From JAABSP01 sp011390135 (GTDB lineage: Bacteria; Desulfobacterota; Desulfobacteria; Desulfobacterales; JAABSP01), in contig JAABSZ010000013.1 in NCBI GenBank assembly GCA_011390135.1, positions 1-34,406 of the forward strand: a DNA stretch of 34,406 nucleotides, read 5' to 3'. Position 1 is the first letter of the stretch, and every line of letters begins with the position of its first letter. A program made the position numbers and the translations under genes. This document shows positions 1-7,757 of the stretch, in pieces. Under the pieces are notes generated by a model. The model was not told the origin of the DNA. It was given only the letters and a program-made list of their open reading frames with translations, and did not search any database.

Positions 1-1
1 C

Positions 2-2326
2 CCCCCGGCCGCGATGCGTTATACCGAAGTGCGGATGTCGAAGATGGCCCACGAGATGCTCTTGGACCTGGAAAAGGAGACGGTCGATTTCACGCCCAAC
101 TATGACGAGTCCATGTCCGAGCCCTCGGTGATGCCCTCGAAGCTGCCGTCGCTTCTGATCAACGGATCATCGGGGATCGCAGTCGGCATGGCCACCAACA
201 TCCCGCCCCACAATCTCTCGGAGGTGGTCGATGCCTGCATCGCGCTCATCGACAATCCCCAAATCACCTGGGAGGAGCTGATCGAGATCGTGCCGGGCCC
301 CGATTTTCCCACGGCCGGGATCATCCACGGCAAGATCGGGATCATCGACGCATACCGGACCGGAAGGGGGATCATCCGGGTCCGTGCCCGGGTGGAGGTG
401 GAGCAGGACAAGAATAACGGCACCGAGACCATCGCGGTCTATGAACTCCCGTACCAGGTGAACAAGGCCCGGCTCATCGAGAAGATCGCGCAGCTCATGA
501 AGGAGAAGCATATCGAAGGCATCCGGTATGTCCGGGACGAGTCGGACAGAAAAGGGATGCGGATCGCGATCGCGCTGAAAAAAGATCAGTTCGCAGAAGT
601 TGTGATCAACCAGCTCTACAAACAGACCCAGTTGGAGACGAGCTTCGGGATCAATTTCCTCGCGGTGCTGAACAATCAGCCCCGGCTCTTCTCCTTCAAG
701 GAGCTGCTGGACCACTTCATCCGCCATCGCAAGGAGATCGTGATCCGGCGAACCCGGTATGATCTGGATAAGGCCGAGGCCAGGGCACATATTCTGGAGG
801 GCTTGAAGATCGCGCTGGAGCATCTCGACGATGTCGTGGCCCTGATCCGGGCATCCAAAACCCCGGCCGAGGCAAAGGACGGCCTCATCGACCGGTTCGG
901 CTTCACCCCGATTCAGGCGCAGGCGATTTTAGATATGCGGCTGCACCGGCTCACGGGCCTGGAGCAGGAGAAGATCCTGGAGGAGTACCAGGAGATTTTA
1001 AAGCAGATCGCCTGGTACAAGGAGATTCTGGGCAGCGATCGGATAGTGCTGGGGATTATAAAGGATGAGCTGACGGAGATCAAGGAGATGTACGGCGACG
1101 ACCGGCGCACCGTGATCATCGAAGAGAGCCGGGCCCTGACCATCGAGGATATGATCGCGGAAGAGGATATGGTGGTGACCATCACCCGAACCGGCTATAT
1201 CAAGCGCAACCCGATCACCCTGTACCAGAGCCAGAAGAGGGGCGGCAAGGGGAAGACCGCGATGGGAACCAAAGATGATGATTTTGTCGAGCTGCTCTTC
1301 GTGGCCTCCACCCACCATACCTTTCTCTTCTTCACGAACCAGGGAAGGGTTTACTGGTGCAAGGTCTATGACATCCCCCAGGCGAGCCGGACCAGCCGGG
1401 GCAAGGCCATCGTCAACCTGCTGGAGTTCGGCAAGGATGAGCGGCTGACCACGGTGCTCAATGTGCCCGATTTCGAGCCCGGCTCCTTTATCCTGATGGC
1501 CACGAAGAATGGATTGGTGAAGAAGACCGACGTGATGGCCTACAGCCGGCCCCGGACCGGGGGGATCATCGCGCTAAATCTGCTGCCGGAGGATGAGCTG
1601 ATTGCGGCCCGAGTCACGGACGGGACCATGAATGTCTTTTTAGGGTCGGCAAAAGGCAAGTCGATCCGGTTTCTGGAGTCGGATGTCCGGTCGGCGGCAC
1701 GGGCCACCCAGGGGGTTCGGGGGATGAGTCTGGACCCGGACGACTACCTGGTGGGGATGCAGGTCCTGAGCCACGGCCAGACCCTTTTTGCCGCGACCGA
1801 GCGCGGCTACGGCAAGCGGACCTCCATTGACGAATATCCGTTGCGGAAGCGGGGGGGCAAGGGCGTCATCACCATAAAGACGAGTACGCGCAACGGCAAT
1901 GTGGTGGCCATTCTTCTGGTGGAGGAGGATGACGATCTCATGCTCATGACCGACATCGGAAAGATCATCCGGATTCCGGTGGAGAGCATGTCGGTGATCA
2001 GCCGCAATACTCAGGGGGTGAAGCTGATGGATCTCGATCCGAATGAGCGGCTGACCGGCGCGGCGCGGCTGGTGGAAAAGGAGGAGGAGGTTTCCGAAGA
2101 GGATATGGCCGGCGAGGAGGGGGAGATCGGTATTTCCGAAGAGGAGATGGCCGGCGAGGAGGGAGAGATCGGTATTTCCGAAGAGGAGATGGCCGGCGAG
2201 GAGGGAGAGATCGGTATTTCCGATAGACTGCCGGAGGAATCTGAAGAGAGACCCGATGAAGATGCCGGGGAAGACGCGGATGAAGATGCCGATGAAGACG
2301 CGGGGGAAGAAGATGATGAGAGGTGA
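2..2326 (+). CDS. gyrA: DNA gyrase subunit A, 5'-truncated by the window edge
   Basis: GyrA is the breakage-reunion subunit of DNA gyrase, which introduces negative supercoils using ATP hydrolysed by GyrB. The frame is open from base 2, so about 120 N-terminal residues, including the quinolone-resistance-determining region, lie outside. The catalytic tyrosine is in the AAMRYTE motif, codon 20-22. NGSSGIAVGMATNIPPHNL and GPDFPT follow, typical of the winged-helix/tower region. The C-terminal DNA-wrapping domain starts near a GyrA box, QKRGGKG (1232-1252), and a second similar motif, RKRGGKG (1844-1864), sits in a later blade. The last ~80 residues are unusual: three copies of a 14-residue acidic repeat (EEEMAGEEGEIGIS) and then an Asp/Glu-rich tail. 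gpsA starts 7 bases after the stop, so the two are probably co-transcribed. Identity is certain; only the start is missing. Confidence 0.97.
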   Translation, partial: PPAAMRYTEVRMSKMAHEMLLDLEKETVDFTPNYDESMSEPSVMPSKLPSLLINGSSGIAVGMATNIPPHNLSEVVDACIALIDNPQITWEELIEIVPGPDFPTAGIIHGKIGIIDAYRTGRGIIRVRARVEVEQDKNNGTETIAVYELPYQVNKARLIEKIAQLMKEKHIEGIRYVRDESDRKGMRIAIALKKDQFAEVVINQLYKQTQLETSFGINFLAVLNNQPRLFSFKELLDHFIRHRKEIVIRRTRYDLDKAEARAHILEGLKIALEHLDDVVALIRASKTPAEAKDGLIDRFGFTPIQAQAILDMRLHRLTGLEQEKILEEYQEILKQIAWYKEILGSDRIVLGIIKDELTEIKEMYGDDRRTVIIEESRALTIEDMIAEEDMVVTITRTGYIKRNPITLYQSQKRGGKGKTAMGTKDDDFVELLFVASTHHTFLFFTNQGRVYWCKVYDIPQASRTSRGKAIVNLLEFGKDERLTTVLNVPDFEPGSFILMATKNGLVKKTDVMAYSRPRTGGIIALNLLPEDELIAARVTDGTMNVFLGSAKGKSIRFLESDVRSAARATQGVRGMSLDPDDYLVGMQVLSHGQTLFAATERGYGKRTSIDEYPLRKRGGKGVITIKTSTRNGNVVAILLVEEDDDLMLMTDIGKIIRIPVESMSVISRNTQGVKLMDLDPNERLTGAARLVEKEEEVSEEDMAGEEGEIGISEEEMAGEEGEIGISEEEMAGEEGEIGISDRLPEESEERPDEDAGEDADEDADEDAGEEDDER
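2091..2216 (+). repeat. 42-bp tandem repeat, three copies, inside gyrA
   Basis: Three consecutive 42-bp units begin at 2091, 2133 and 2175, each starting TTTCCGAAGA, and a partial fourth (TTTCCGA) starts at 2217. Units two and three look identical; the first differs at a few bases. Because 42 is divisible by three, each unit adds 14 residues without breaking the frame. The array encodes the acidic tail of GyrA. Near-identity of the copies suggests recent expansion, so copy number may vary between strains. Confidence 0.95.
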
Positions 2327-2333
2327 TCTGGAT

Positions 2334-3347
2334 ATGGAAGCGGTAAAGATAGGCGTGGTGGGCGCGGGCAGTTGGGGGACAGCGCTGGCCAATCTGCTGG
2401 GAATGAAGGGATACCCCATCGATCTTTGGACATTTGAGGCCGATGTGCGGGAGCAGATCGCAAGCGAGCGGGTCAACAAAGTCTTTCTGCCCGATATCCC
2501 CCTTTCGGAAAACCTTCATCCCACAGATGATCTCGAAGCGGTGGTCCGGGACAAGGATCTGGTGCTTGTGGTGGTTCCCTCCCATTTCATGCGGGATATG
2601 GCCGGCCGGATGCGGGGGTTTTTAAATGAGGAAGCGGTGGTGGTCTCGGCTTCAAAGGGGATCGAGAACAAGACCCATCTCACCATGTCCGGGGTGCTGA
2701 AGGAGAATCTCGGGATCGACGAGGGCCGTCTTGCGGTGCTCTCCGGTCCGAGCTTTGCCAGGGAGGTGGCGCGGCTTGTGCCGACGGTGGTGACCGCGGC
2801 CTCCAAAAATATGGAGACGGCCCGCTTTGTGCAGAAGGTTTTTGTCGCGCCCCACTTCCGGGTCTATACCAATGACGATGTGATCGGGGTGGAACTTGGC
2901 GGATCGGTGAAAAACGTGATCGCGCTGGCGGCCGGCATCGTAGATGGCCTCGGGCTGGGGCTGAACACCCGGGCCGCTTTGATTACCAGAGGGTTGACCG
3001 AGATGCGGCGACTGGGGCTGAAGCTCGGGGCAAACCCGAGAACCTTCACGGGCCTGGCCGGCATCGGGGATCTGGTGCTCACCTGCACCGGCGATCTTAG
3101 CCGGAACCATACCGTGGGCAAGAAGCTGGGGGAGGGGAGAAAGCTCCCCGAGATCCTGGCCGAGATGCGGATGGTGGCCGAAGGGGTGAAGACGGCAAAA
3201 TCGGTCTACAACCTCTCCAGAAAGGTCGGGGTGGAGATGCCCATCACAGAAGAGGTTTACCATATTCTATATGAAGATACATCTCCGCAGGAGGCGCTCT
3301 ACCGGTTGATGACCCGGGATCTCAAGGATGAGCTGGATGAGCGGTAA
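2334..3347 (+). CDS. gpsA: NAD(P)-dependent glycerol-3-phosphate dehydrogenase
   Basis: This cytosolic enzyme reduces dihydroxyacetone phosphate to sn-glycerol-3-phosphate, the backbone for phospholipids. The 337-residue length fits the family. The Rossmann motif is GAGSWG at residues 10-15. SASKGIEN contains Lys108, and GGSVKN contains Lys193, the conserved catalytic lysine region. GPSFAREV and the AGIGDLVLTC segment are also typical. I chose ATG 2334 because AGGTGA (2321-2326) lies 7 bases upstream and the protein then begins MEAVKIGVVGAG, as usual. Earlier in-frame ATGs from 2256 would lie inside the gyrA acidic tail and give an atypical Lys/Met-rich extension. radC overlaps the end. Confidence 0.96.
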   Translation: MEAVKIGVVGAGSWGTALANLLGMKGYPIDLWTFEADVREQIASERVNKVFLPDIPLSENLHPTDDLEAVVRDKDLVLVVVPSHFMRDMAGRMRGFLNEEAVVVSASKGIENKTHLTMSGVLKENLGIDEGRLAVLSGPSFAREVARLVPTVVTAASKNMETARFVQKVFVAPHFRVYTNDDVIGVELGGSVKNVIALAAGIVDGLGLGLNTRAALITRGLTEMRRLGLKLGANPRTFTGLAGIGDLVLTCTGDLSRNHTVGKKLGEGRKLPEILAEMRMVAEGVKTAKSVYNLSRKVGVEMPITEEVYHILYEDTSPQEALYRLMTRDLKDELDER

Positions 3348-4116
3348 GAATGGCCTGAAAGTTGCCGACACGCGGGTAGATCTGCCGAAAGAGAAGCCTG
3401 AAGAGAAGCCTGAAGAGCATAAGGGCGCAGGTCATCGGAAGCGGCTTAGGGAGCGGTTTCTCCGGTCCGGGATCGACGGGTTTGCCGACTATGAAGTCAT
3501 CGAGCTGCTGATGACGCTGGCGACGCCGAGAAAGGACTGCAAGGAACGGGCAAAGGCGGCGCTGAAGCGATTCAAGACCCTGCAGGGAGTATTGGAGGCT
3601 TCCCCAAAGGAACTGCAGGAGATCGACGGCATCGGGCCAACCAATGTTTTGGGCATCAAGCTGATCAAGGCGGTGGCAGATCGGTATATGGAGGCCCGGG
3701 TTCAGGAGGCAAAGGATGTCCACAACTCCAAAGAGCTGTTCGACTACCTCTACCAGACCCTGCAGCACAAGACCCGGGAGTGCTTCAAGGTACTCTTTCT
3801 GGACGCCAAAAACCGGATCATCGCGGCTGAAACCCTCTTCGAGGGAACACTGACGGCAAGCGCTGTCTATCCGAGAGAGGTGGTGAAGGCCGCGCTGGAT
3901 CACCATGCCGCGGCCCTGATCTTCGCTCACAACCATCCTTCGGGAGATCCTCAGCCCTCGGCCGAGGACATCGCGATCACCCGGCAGCTCGTCTCGGCCT
4001 GCGGGATCGTGGGGATCACGGTTCATGAGCATCTGGTCATCGGCGATAACCGATACTTCAGCTTTGCGGATGCCGGCTATATTGCGCGGATGAAAAAGGA
4101 GACCAGCGACGTTTGA
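3337..4116 (+). CDS. radC: RadC/JAB-domain protein
   Basis: RadC proteins pair an N-terminal helix-hairpin-helix region with a C-terminal JAB/MPN metal-binding domain. Despite the name, a role in DNA repair is not established. The helix-hairpin-helix (EIDGIGPTNVLGIKL) lies around residues 85-105. The JAMM metal motif is HNHPSGDPQPSAED, with His198, His200 and Asp211 as expected ligands. The N-terminus has a short KPEEKPEE duplication from a 15-bp direct repeat, probably a flexible linker. ATG 3337 has AAGG nine bases upstream; ATG 3328 in the same frame is an alternative adding three residues. Both overlap the 3' end of gpsA, which implies translational coupling. The family call is firm. Confidence 0.93.
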   Translation: MSGKNGLKVADTRVDLPKEKPEEKPEEHKGAGHRKRLRERFLRSGIDGFADYEVIELLMTLATPRKDCKERAKAALKRFKTLQGVLEASPKELQEIDGIGPTNVLGIKLIKAVADRYMEARVQEAKDVHNSKELFDYLYQTLQHKTRECFKVLFLDAKNRIIAAETLFEGTLTASAVYPREVVKAALDHHAAALIFAHNHPSGDPQPSAEDIAITRQLVSACGIVGITVHEHLVIGDNRYFSFADAGYIARMKKETSDV

Positions 4117-4160
4117 GCCCCAAAGAGAAGCCGCAAACAGAGAAAGGCAAAGGAGAAGGC

Positions 4161-4421
4161 ATGACGGACCCAGAAAAATGTTCCTGCTTCGGTCAGATGG
4201 AAAAGGTATTTCCCATGGGCGATGATGGGCTCCGCCATACCCCGGAATCCTGCATGGCCTGCCCCGAAAAGACCCCCTGCCTGCGTGCGGCCATCAACGG
4301 CCCCGACGGCCCCAAGGTGCAGGAGGAAAAGGTGGACCGGAGCTACCGGTCCGGCAGAATGGGATTTTTCGAGCGCTGGGCCAAAAAGAAGGCACTTCAT
4401 CAATTAAAGAAAGATAGATAG
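4161..4421 (+). CDS. Small cysteine-rich protein, probable metal or Fe-S binding
   Basis: This 86-residue protein has no assigned function that I recognise. Its five cysteines form a CxC pair (Cys7, Cys9) and a CxxCx5C cluster (Cys31, Cys34, Cys40), an arrangement that suggests a zinc or iron-sulfur site. Between them is the segment KVFPMGDDGLRHTPE, and after them CLRAAI. The C-terminus is basic and may be helical (ERWAKKKALHQLKK). ATG 4161 follows AAGGAGAAGG at about 8 bases. A longer reading from TTG 4113 exists, but that start would sit on the radC stop and adds only a Lys/Glu-rich stretch. It lies between radC and pgk with short gaps, so it is likely co-transcribed. There is no signal peptide or membrane segment. 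Confidence 0.75.
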   Translation: MTDPEKCSCFGQMEKVFPMGDDGLRHTPESCMACPEKTPCLRAAINGPDGPKVQEEKVDRSYRSGRMGFFERWAKKKALHQLKKDR

Positions 4422-4476
4422 GCCAAAGAAAGATCGGCTAAAATAATCGGAATCCAAAAACCGAAAGGAGGAGATC

Positions 4477-5667
4477 ATGAAGCGGATGGATGAATTGAAG
4501 ATCGACGGAAAGCGGGTACTCTGCCGGGTCGATTTCAATGTGCCGTTGGATGATTCGGGAAAGATCACCGATGATTCCCGGATTACGGGGGCCCTTCCCA
4601 CCATTCGGAAGGCCGTGGACAAAAAGGCCAAGGTCATTCTCATGTCTCACCTGGGAAGGCCCGACGGAAGGCCCGATGACAAATTCAGCCTCTCTCCCGT
4701 GGCCGAACGCCTGGGAAAGCTTCTGGAAAAAGAGGTGAAGCTTGCGCCGGACTGCATCGGCGAGGATGTCAAAAAGATGGTCTCCGACATGAATGCAGGA
4801 GATGTCCTCCTTCTGGAAAATCTCCGGTTCCATCCGGGGGAGAAGAAGAACAACGACGACTTTGCTAAAGAACTGGCTGCGCTCTGCGATGTCTATATAA
4901 ATGATGCGTTTGCGGTCTGCCACCGGGCACATGCCTCGGTCTCCGCGATCACGAAACATGTTTCCGAAGCCGGCGCGGGTCTGCTGCTGCAGAAGGAACT
5001 CGACTATTTCGAAAAGGCGATGGCCGATCCCAAGCGGCCCCTGGTCGCGATCATCGGCGGGGCCAAGGTCTCCAGCAAGCTCAAGGCTCTGGAGAACATG
5101 CTCTCCCATGTGAACAAAATCATCATCGGCGGCGCGATGGCCAACACCTTTTTAAAGAAGAAGGGGATCTCGGTGGGGTCATCCAAGGTGGAGGACGACC
5201 TGCTCGATTCGGCCGGATCAGTTATGGAAAAGGCGGAAAAGGCCGGCATCGACTTCTATCTGCCCGCCGATGTCGTGGTGGCGCAGAAGATGGAAAAGAG
5301 CGCGGAGATCAAAACGGTTTCCGCACAGGAGATTCCGGATGGGTGGATGGCCCTCGACATCGGCCCGGAGACCACGAAGCAGTATGACAAAGCCCTGGCC
5401 GATGCCAAAACCATCATCTGGAACGGCCCCATGGGGGTCTTCGAGATGGAGTCCTTCAGCAAAGGAACCCTTTCCCTGGTGAAGACCGTGGCAAATGCCG
5501 ATGCCCTCTCGATTGTGGGCGGCGGCGATACGGGTACCGCAGTCCATATGTCGGGCCAGGCCGACAAGATCGACTTCATCTCCACAGGGGGCGGCGCATT
5601 TCTGACCCTGATGGAGGGGAGGCCCCTGCCGGGGGTTGCGGCGCTGGATGGGGTGGGGAAAGGGTAG
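4477..5667 (+). CDS. pgk: Phosphoglycerate kinase
   Basis: Pgk transfers phosphate between 1,3-bisphosphoglycerate and ADP in glycolysis and gluconeogenesis, in the cytosol. The 396-residue length is normal. The N-terminal substrate domain shows RVDFNVPLDD, SHLGRPDG and ENLRFHPGE. The hinge and nucleotide domain show GGAKVSSK, KTIIWNGPMGVFE and GGGDTGTAV, ending with STGGGAFLTLMEG. A very strong ribosome-binding site, AGGAGG (4466-4471), lies five bases before the ATG, as expected for an abundant enzyme. Upstream genes are close, but the 55-base gap and the strong site allow independent translation. A G-rich 14-bp array begins six bases after the stop. Confidence 0.98.
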   Translation: MKRMDELKIDGKRVLCRVDFNVPLDDSGKITDDSRITGALPTIRKAVDKKAKVILMSHLGRPDGRPDDKFSLSPVAERLGKLLEKEVKLAPDCIGEDVKKMVSDMNAGDVLLLENLRFHPGEKKNNDDFAKELAALCDVYINDAFAVCHRAHASVSAITKHVSEAGAGLLLQKELDYFEKAMADPKRPLVAIIGGAKVSSKLKALENMLSHVNKIIIGGAMANTFLKKKGISVGSSKVEDDLLDSAGSVMEKAEKAGIDFYLPADVVVAQKMEKSAEIKTVSAQEIPDGWMALDIGPETTKQYDKALADAKTIIWNGPMGVFEMESFSKGTLSLVKTVANADALSIVGGGDTGTAVHMSGQADKIDFISTGGGAFLTLMEGRPLPGVAALDGVGKG

Positions 5668-5672
5668 AATGG

Positions 5673-5756
5673 TGGTTGGTGGATAGTGGTTGGTGGATAG
5701 TGGTTGGTGGATAGTGGCTGGTGGATAGTGGCTGGTGGATAGTGGCTGGTGGATTG
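5673..5756 (+). repeat. 14-bp G-rich tandem array, about six copies
   Basis: Consecutive 14-bp units start at 5673, 5687, 5701, 5715, 5729 and 5743. The first three read TGGTTGGTGGATAG and the next two TGGCTGGTGGATAG; the sixth decays after 11 bases. Each unit can be split into two related heptamers, TGGTTGG and TGGATAG. Every unit holds three GG doublets, so the + strand and its RNA could fold into two-tetrad G-quadruplexes. The array is non-coding and lies directly after the pgk stop. It resembles the heptameric intergenic repeats known as STRR in cyanobacteria in style only. Confidence 0.95.
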
Positions 5757-5848
5757 GCTGATGGATGATGGTGGATTGCGCTTGAGGCGGTGAAAAAATG
5801 ATGAGACAAGGCAGGGTTTTTCTACCGGCGATTACTGCTGCCGTCCCA

Positions 5849-5877
5849 TTGACCCCAGGTTTCGATCGGTGCATATT
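5849..5877 (+). promoter_or_regulatory. Candidate promoter for the 5939 gene
   Basis: TTGACC (5849-5854) and CATATT (5872-5877) are 17 bases apart, giving a fair match to a sigma-70 promoter about 60 bases before the next gene. A 10-base direct repeat, TTGRCCCCAG, occurs at 5849-5858 and 5876-5885 and straddles the proposed -35 and -10 elements. It could be an operator or a relic of a mobile-element end. No experimental or comparative support is available. Confidence 0.35.
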
Positions 5878-5938
5878 GGCCCCAGCCGGAATTTTTTCTT
5901 TATAACGTCTGTCGAAGATCCGAAAAGAGCGGGAGTGA

Positions 5939-7009
5939 ATGTTGTCGCACTGGAGCGTAAGGGAGGAACTGAGTCATGCAAACCGCCTGCGGCGGTCCTA
6001 CTATGAACTGCTGCGGGATGAACTCGACCAGTTCATCATGGATTATGGCCTGCTCGATTCCTACAACAATTTCAAGGAACGGAACATCCCCTATCCCTTT
6101 GTGGAGAAGAGGGAACTCAAGCCCCGGGCACTCCTGCCCGATGTGGAGTACGATTGCCACAACGCATTTCTGGTGATCTTCATCGAGGATACGATTCCGG
6201 CCATCCACAAGAAGTATATCCGGTTCTTCGACGTCAACCGGACCACCAAGACCAACCTCCTGCGCTCCAAGACCCTGCCCATGAAAAAGGAGTTTGACCG
6301 GTATCACAAGTATCTGGATACCGCGCACTTCTTCGATTTTTTAAAGACCCTGCTGCCGGTGGATTATGCCCTGCTGATCCAGCGGGACCCCAGCTCCCAG
6401 ACCCGGTGCCGCTACTCTTTGAGCCATTTCCACGTCCGCATCGACTGGCCCATCGCGGACGGGGCCGAGGGTCTTGCCCGGAGCCTCCGGTATATCTCCA
6501 AAGACCTGTATGAGAAGGGGGACAAGTACGCGGAGGACATCCAGAAGAAGTTCTTCGAGTATTACGGCCTGCCGGTGATGGTGGGGGGAAGGAGAACCGC
6601 GGCCATTGTCGCGGCACAATATCTAAAACGAATTCCCTGCATCACCACAGTCTATGCCGGCAGCAGCGAGAGCCGGGCCATCATCCGGATCTCCGAGCGT
6701 GGAGTCAACAAATCTGTGCTGGTCCGGTTCAACCCCAAAGAGACCCAGCAGATCGCGGAGGCCAATCAACTCGGCGTCCGCACCTTCCGGAAGAACTATA
6801 TGGTGGCAAAGGAAGACGACCATGGGGTCTGCATCTTTCAGACCACCTATTTCCCCACGGAACAGGCCCGGCCCCCGGAGGACGGAAAGCTCCGGGAGAT
6901 GAAGGCGGATCTCAACTGGCTCACCGTGGGACGGCAGCAGATCGTGCCCAAGCCCGGGGTCTGGAAGTATCCGCCCCTGCCCATCAATATCATCTATTCG
7001 GGAAGCTGA
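5939..7009 (+). CDS. Conserved-looking hypothetical protein, 356 aa
   Basis: I do not recognise this family. The product is probably a soluble cytosolic protein: there is no signal peptide or transmembrane segment. The N-terminus is helical and charged (SHANRLRRSYYELLRDELDQF). A middle part is rich in aromatic and histidine residues (RYHKYLDTAHFFDF, SLSHFHVRIDW). The C-terminal half has beta-rich stretches with a Gly-Gly-Arg turn (VMVGGRRTAAIVAAQYL) and ends in a Pro-rich segment (PGVWKYPPLPINIIY). ATG 5939 has GGGAG (5931-5935) only three bases upstream, which is close, but no better in-frame start exists. The gene stands alone, and its 3' end overlaps the convergent acetyltransferase gene by 16 bases. 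Codon use matches its neighbours, so it is real. Confidence 0.8.
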   Translation: MLSHWSVREELSHANRLRRSYYELLRDELDQFIMDYGLLDSYNNFKERNIPYPFVEKRELKPRALLPDVEYDCHNAFLVIFIEDTIPAIHKKYIRFFDVNRTTKTNLLRSKTLPMKKEFDRYHKYLDTAHFFDFLKTLLPVDYALLIQRDPSSQTRCRYSLSHFHVRIDWPIADGAEGLARSLRYISKDLYEKGDKYAEDIQKKFFEYYGLPVMVGGRRTAAIVAAQYLKRIPCITTVYAGSSESRAIIRISERGVNKSVLVRFNPKETQQIAEANQLGVRTFRKNYMVAKEDDHGVCIFQTTYFPTEQARPPEDGKLREMKADLNWLTVGRQQIVPKPGVWKYPPLPINIIYSGS

Positions 7010-7500
7010 TCCGAAAGGGGCGTTTCCGGAAGGCTCATGCCCCCATTCAACTGCCGCATCATGGCGGTCTCGTCGCAATCCGGGAACTTGACGCACAAGA
7101 GGCAGTCGCCCCAGATCTTTAAGGGCAGGTCGGTCCTGTCGATCCGGAAGAAGCCGAAGCGGGAGAAGAAGTCAGGCCGATAGGTCAGGGTGAAGAGCTT
7201 CTTGATATCGTAGGAGATGGCCTCCTCGATGGCCGCCATGACCAGCTTCTCCCCGATTCCCGCCCTCTGAACCTCGGGATGGACCGCAAGCGAGCGGACT
7301 TCGGCCAGATCCTCCCAGCAGAACTGTAGTGCGCAACAGCCTCTCACCTTCATCCCGGCCTCATCCTCATAGACCCAGAAGTCTCTCAAATGATCATAGA
7401 TCCGGGTCAGAGGCCGGGGCAGCAGATCCCCCTGTTTTCCGAAGATCTGGAGAAGCCCGTATATTGTTTTGACATCCTGTATGGTCGCTTTTCGGATCAT
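6994..7500 (-). CDS. GNAT-family N-acetyltransferase, ArgA-like
   Basis: The 168-residue protein has the GNAT fold. It starts MIRKATIQDVKTIYGLL, the usual first strand and helix. WEDLAEVRSLAVHPEVQRAGIGEKLV contains the acetyl-CoA pyrophosphate loop (QRAGIG), and RPDFFSRFGFFRIDR is the distal motif. This layout matches the short N-acetylglutamate synthase-like proteins (COG1246), which acetylate glutamate in the first step of arginine synthesis, so that role is plausible but not proven. It is the only protein gene on the minus strand. It converges on the 5939 gene with a 16-base overlap, and no hairpin terminator is obvious between them. The C-terminal tail after the core (GGMSLPETPLSDQLPE) looks disordered. 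Confidence 0.85.
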   Translation of the reverse strand: MIRKATIQDVKTIYGLLQIFGKQGDLLPRPLTRIYDHLRDFWVYEDEAGMKVRGCCALQFCWEDLAEVRSLAVHPEVQRAGIGEKLVMAAIEEAISYDIKKLFTLTYRPDFFSRFGFFRIDRTDLPLKIWGDCLLCVKFPDCDETAMMRQLNGGMSLPETPLSDQLPE

Positions 7501-7584
7501 GGAGAGGGGTTATAACACGGATAGAGGATAAAGAAAAAGAGGGATCTTCTCCCCCATAAAATTAAATTTTATTCAGTCTATCTA

Positions 7585-7613
7585 TTGATCTTTAGTAAAT
7601 AATATCGTATTAA
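7585..7613 (+). promoter_or_regulatory. Candidate promoter of the TRAP operon in an AT-rich patch
   Basis: TTGATC (7585-7590) and TATTAA (7608-7613) are 17 bases apart within a conspicuously AT-rich stretch (about 7555-7616). A 13-base palindrome, AAAATTAAATTTT (7558-7570), lies just upstream and could bind a regulator or the nucleoid. I looked for a sigma-54 site and saw none with correct GG/GC spacing. A 21-codon reading frame (7683-7748, MKFFLKNKWILKPDRF...) lies between this site and the first TRAP gene and could be a leader peptide. Evidence is sequence pattern only. Confidence 0.35.
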
Positions 7614-7757
7614 AAAATCTGGTGTAATTCCTGTGCCGGAAGAATCGGAAGAATTCGGAGGAGAGCAGTCGGGGATGGGCCCATGAAATTCTTTTTGAAA
7701 AACAAATGGATTCTTAAACCGGATCGGTTCACGATCGATGAAAGTTGAGCGGAGGCC

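Noticed and set aside
2256..2333. Upstream in-frame extension of gpsA
   Set aside because: It overlaps the acidic tail of gyrA, has Lys/Met-rich content, and a good ribosome-binding site supports ATG 2334.
5673..5756. CRISPR array
   Set aside because: Units are 14 bp with no spacers, and no cas genes are near.
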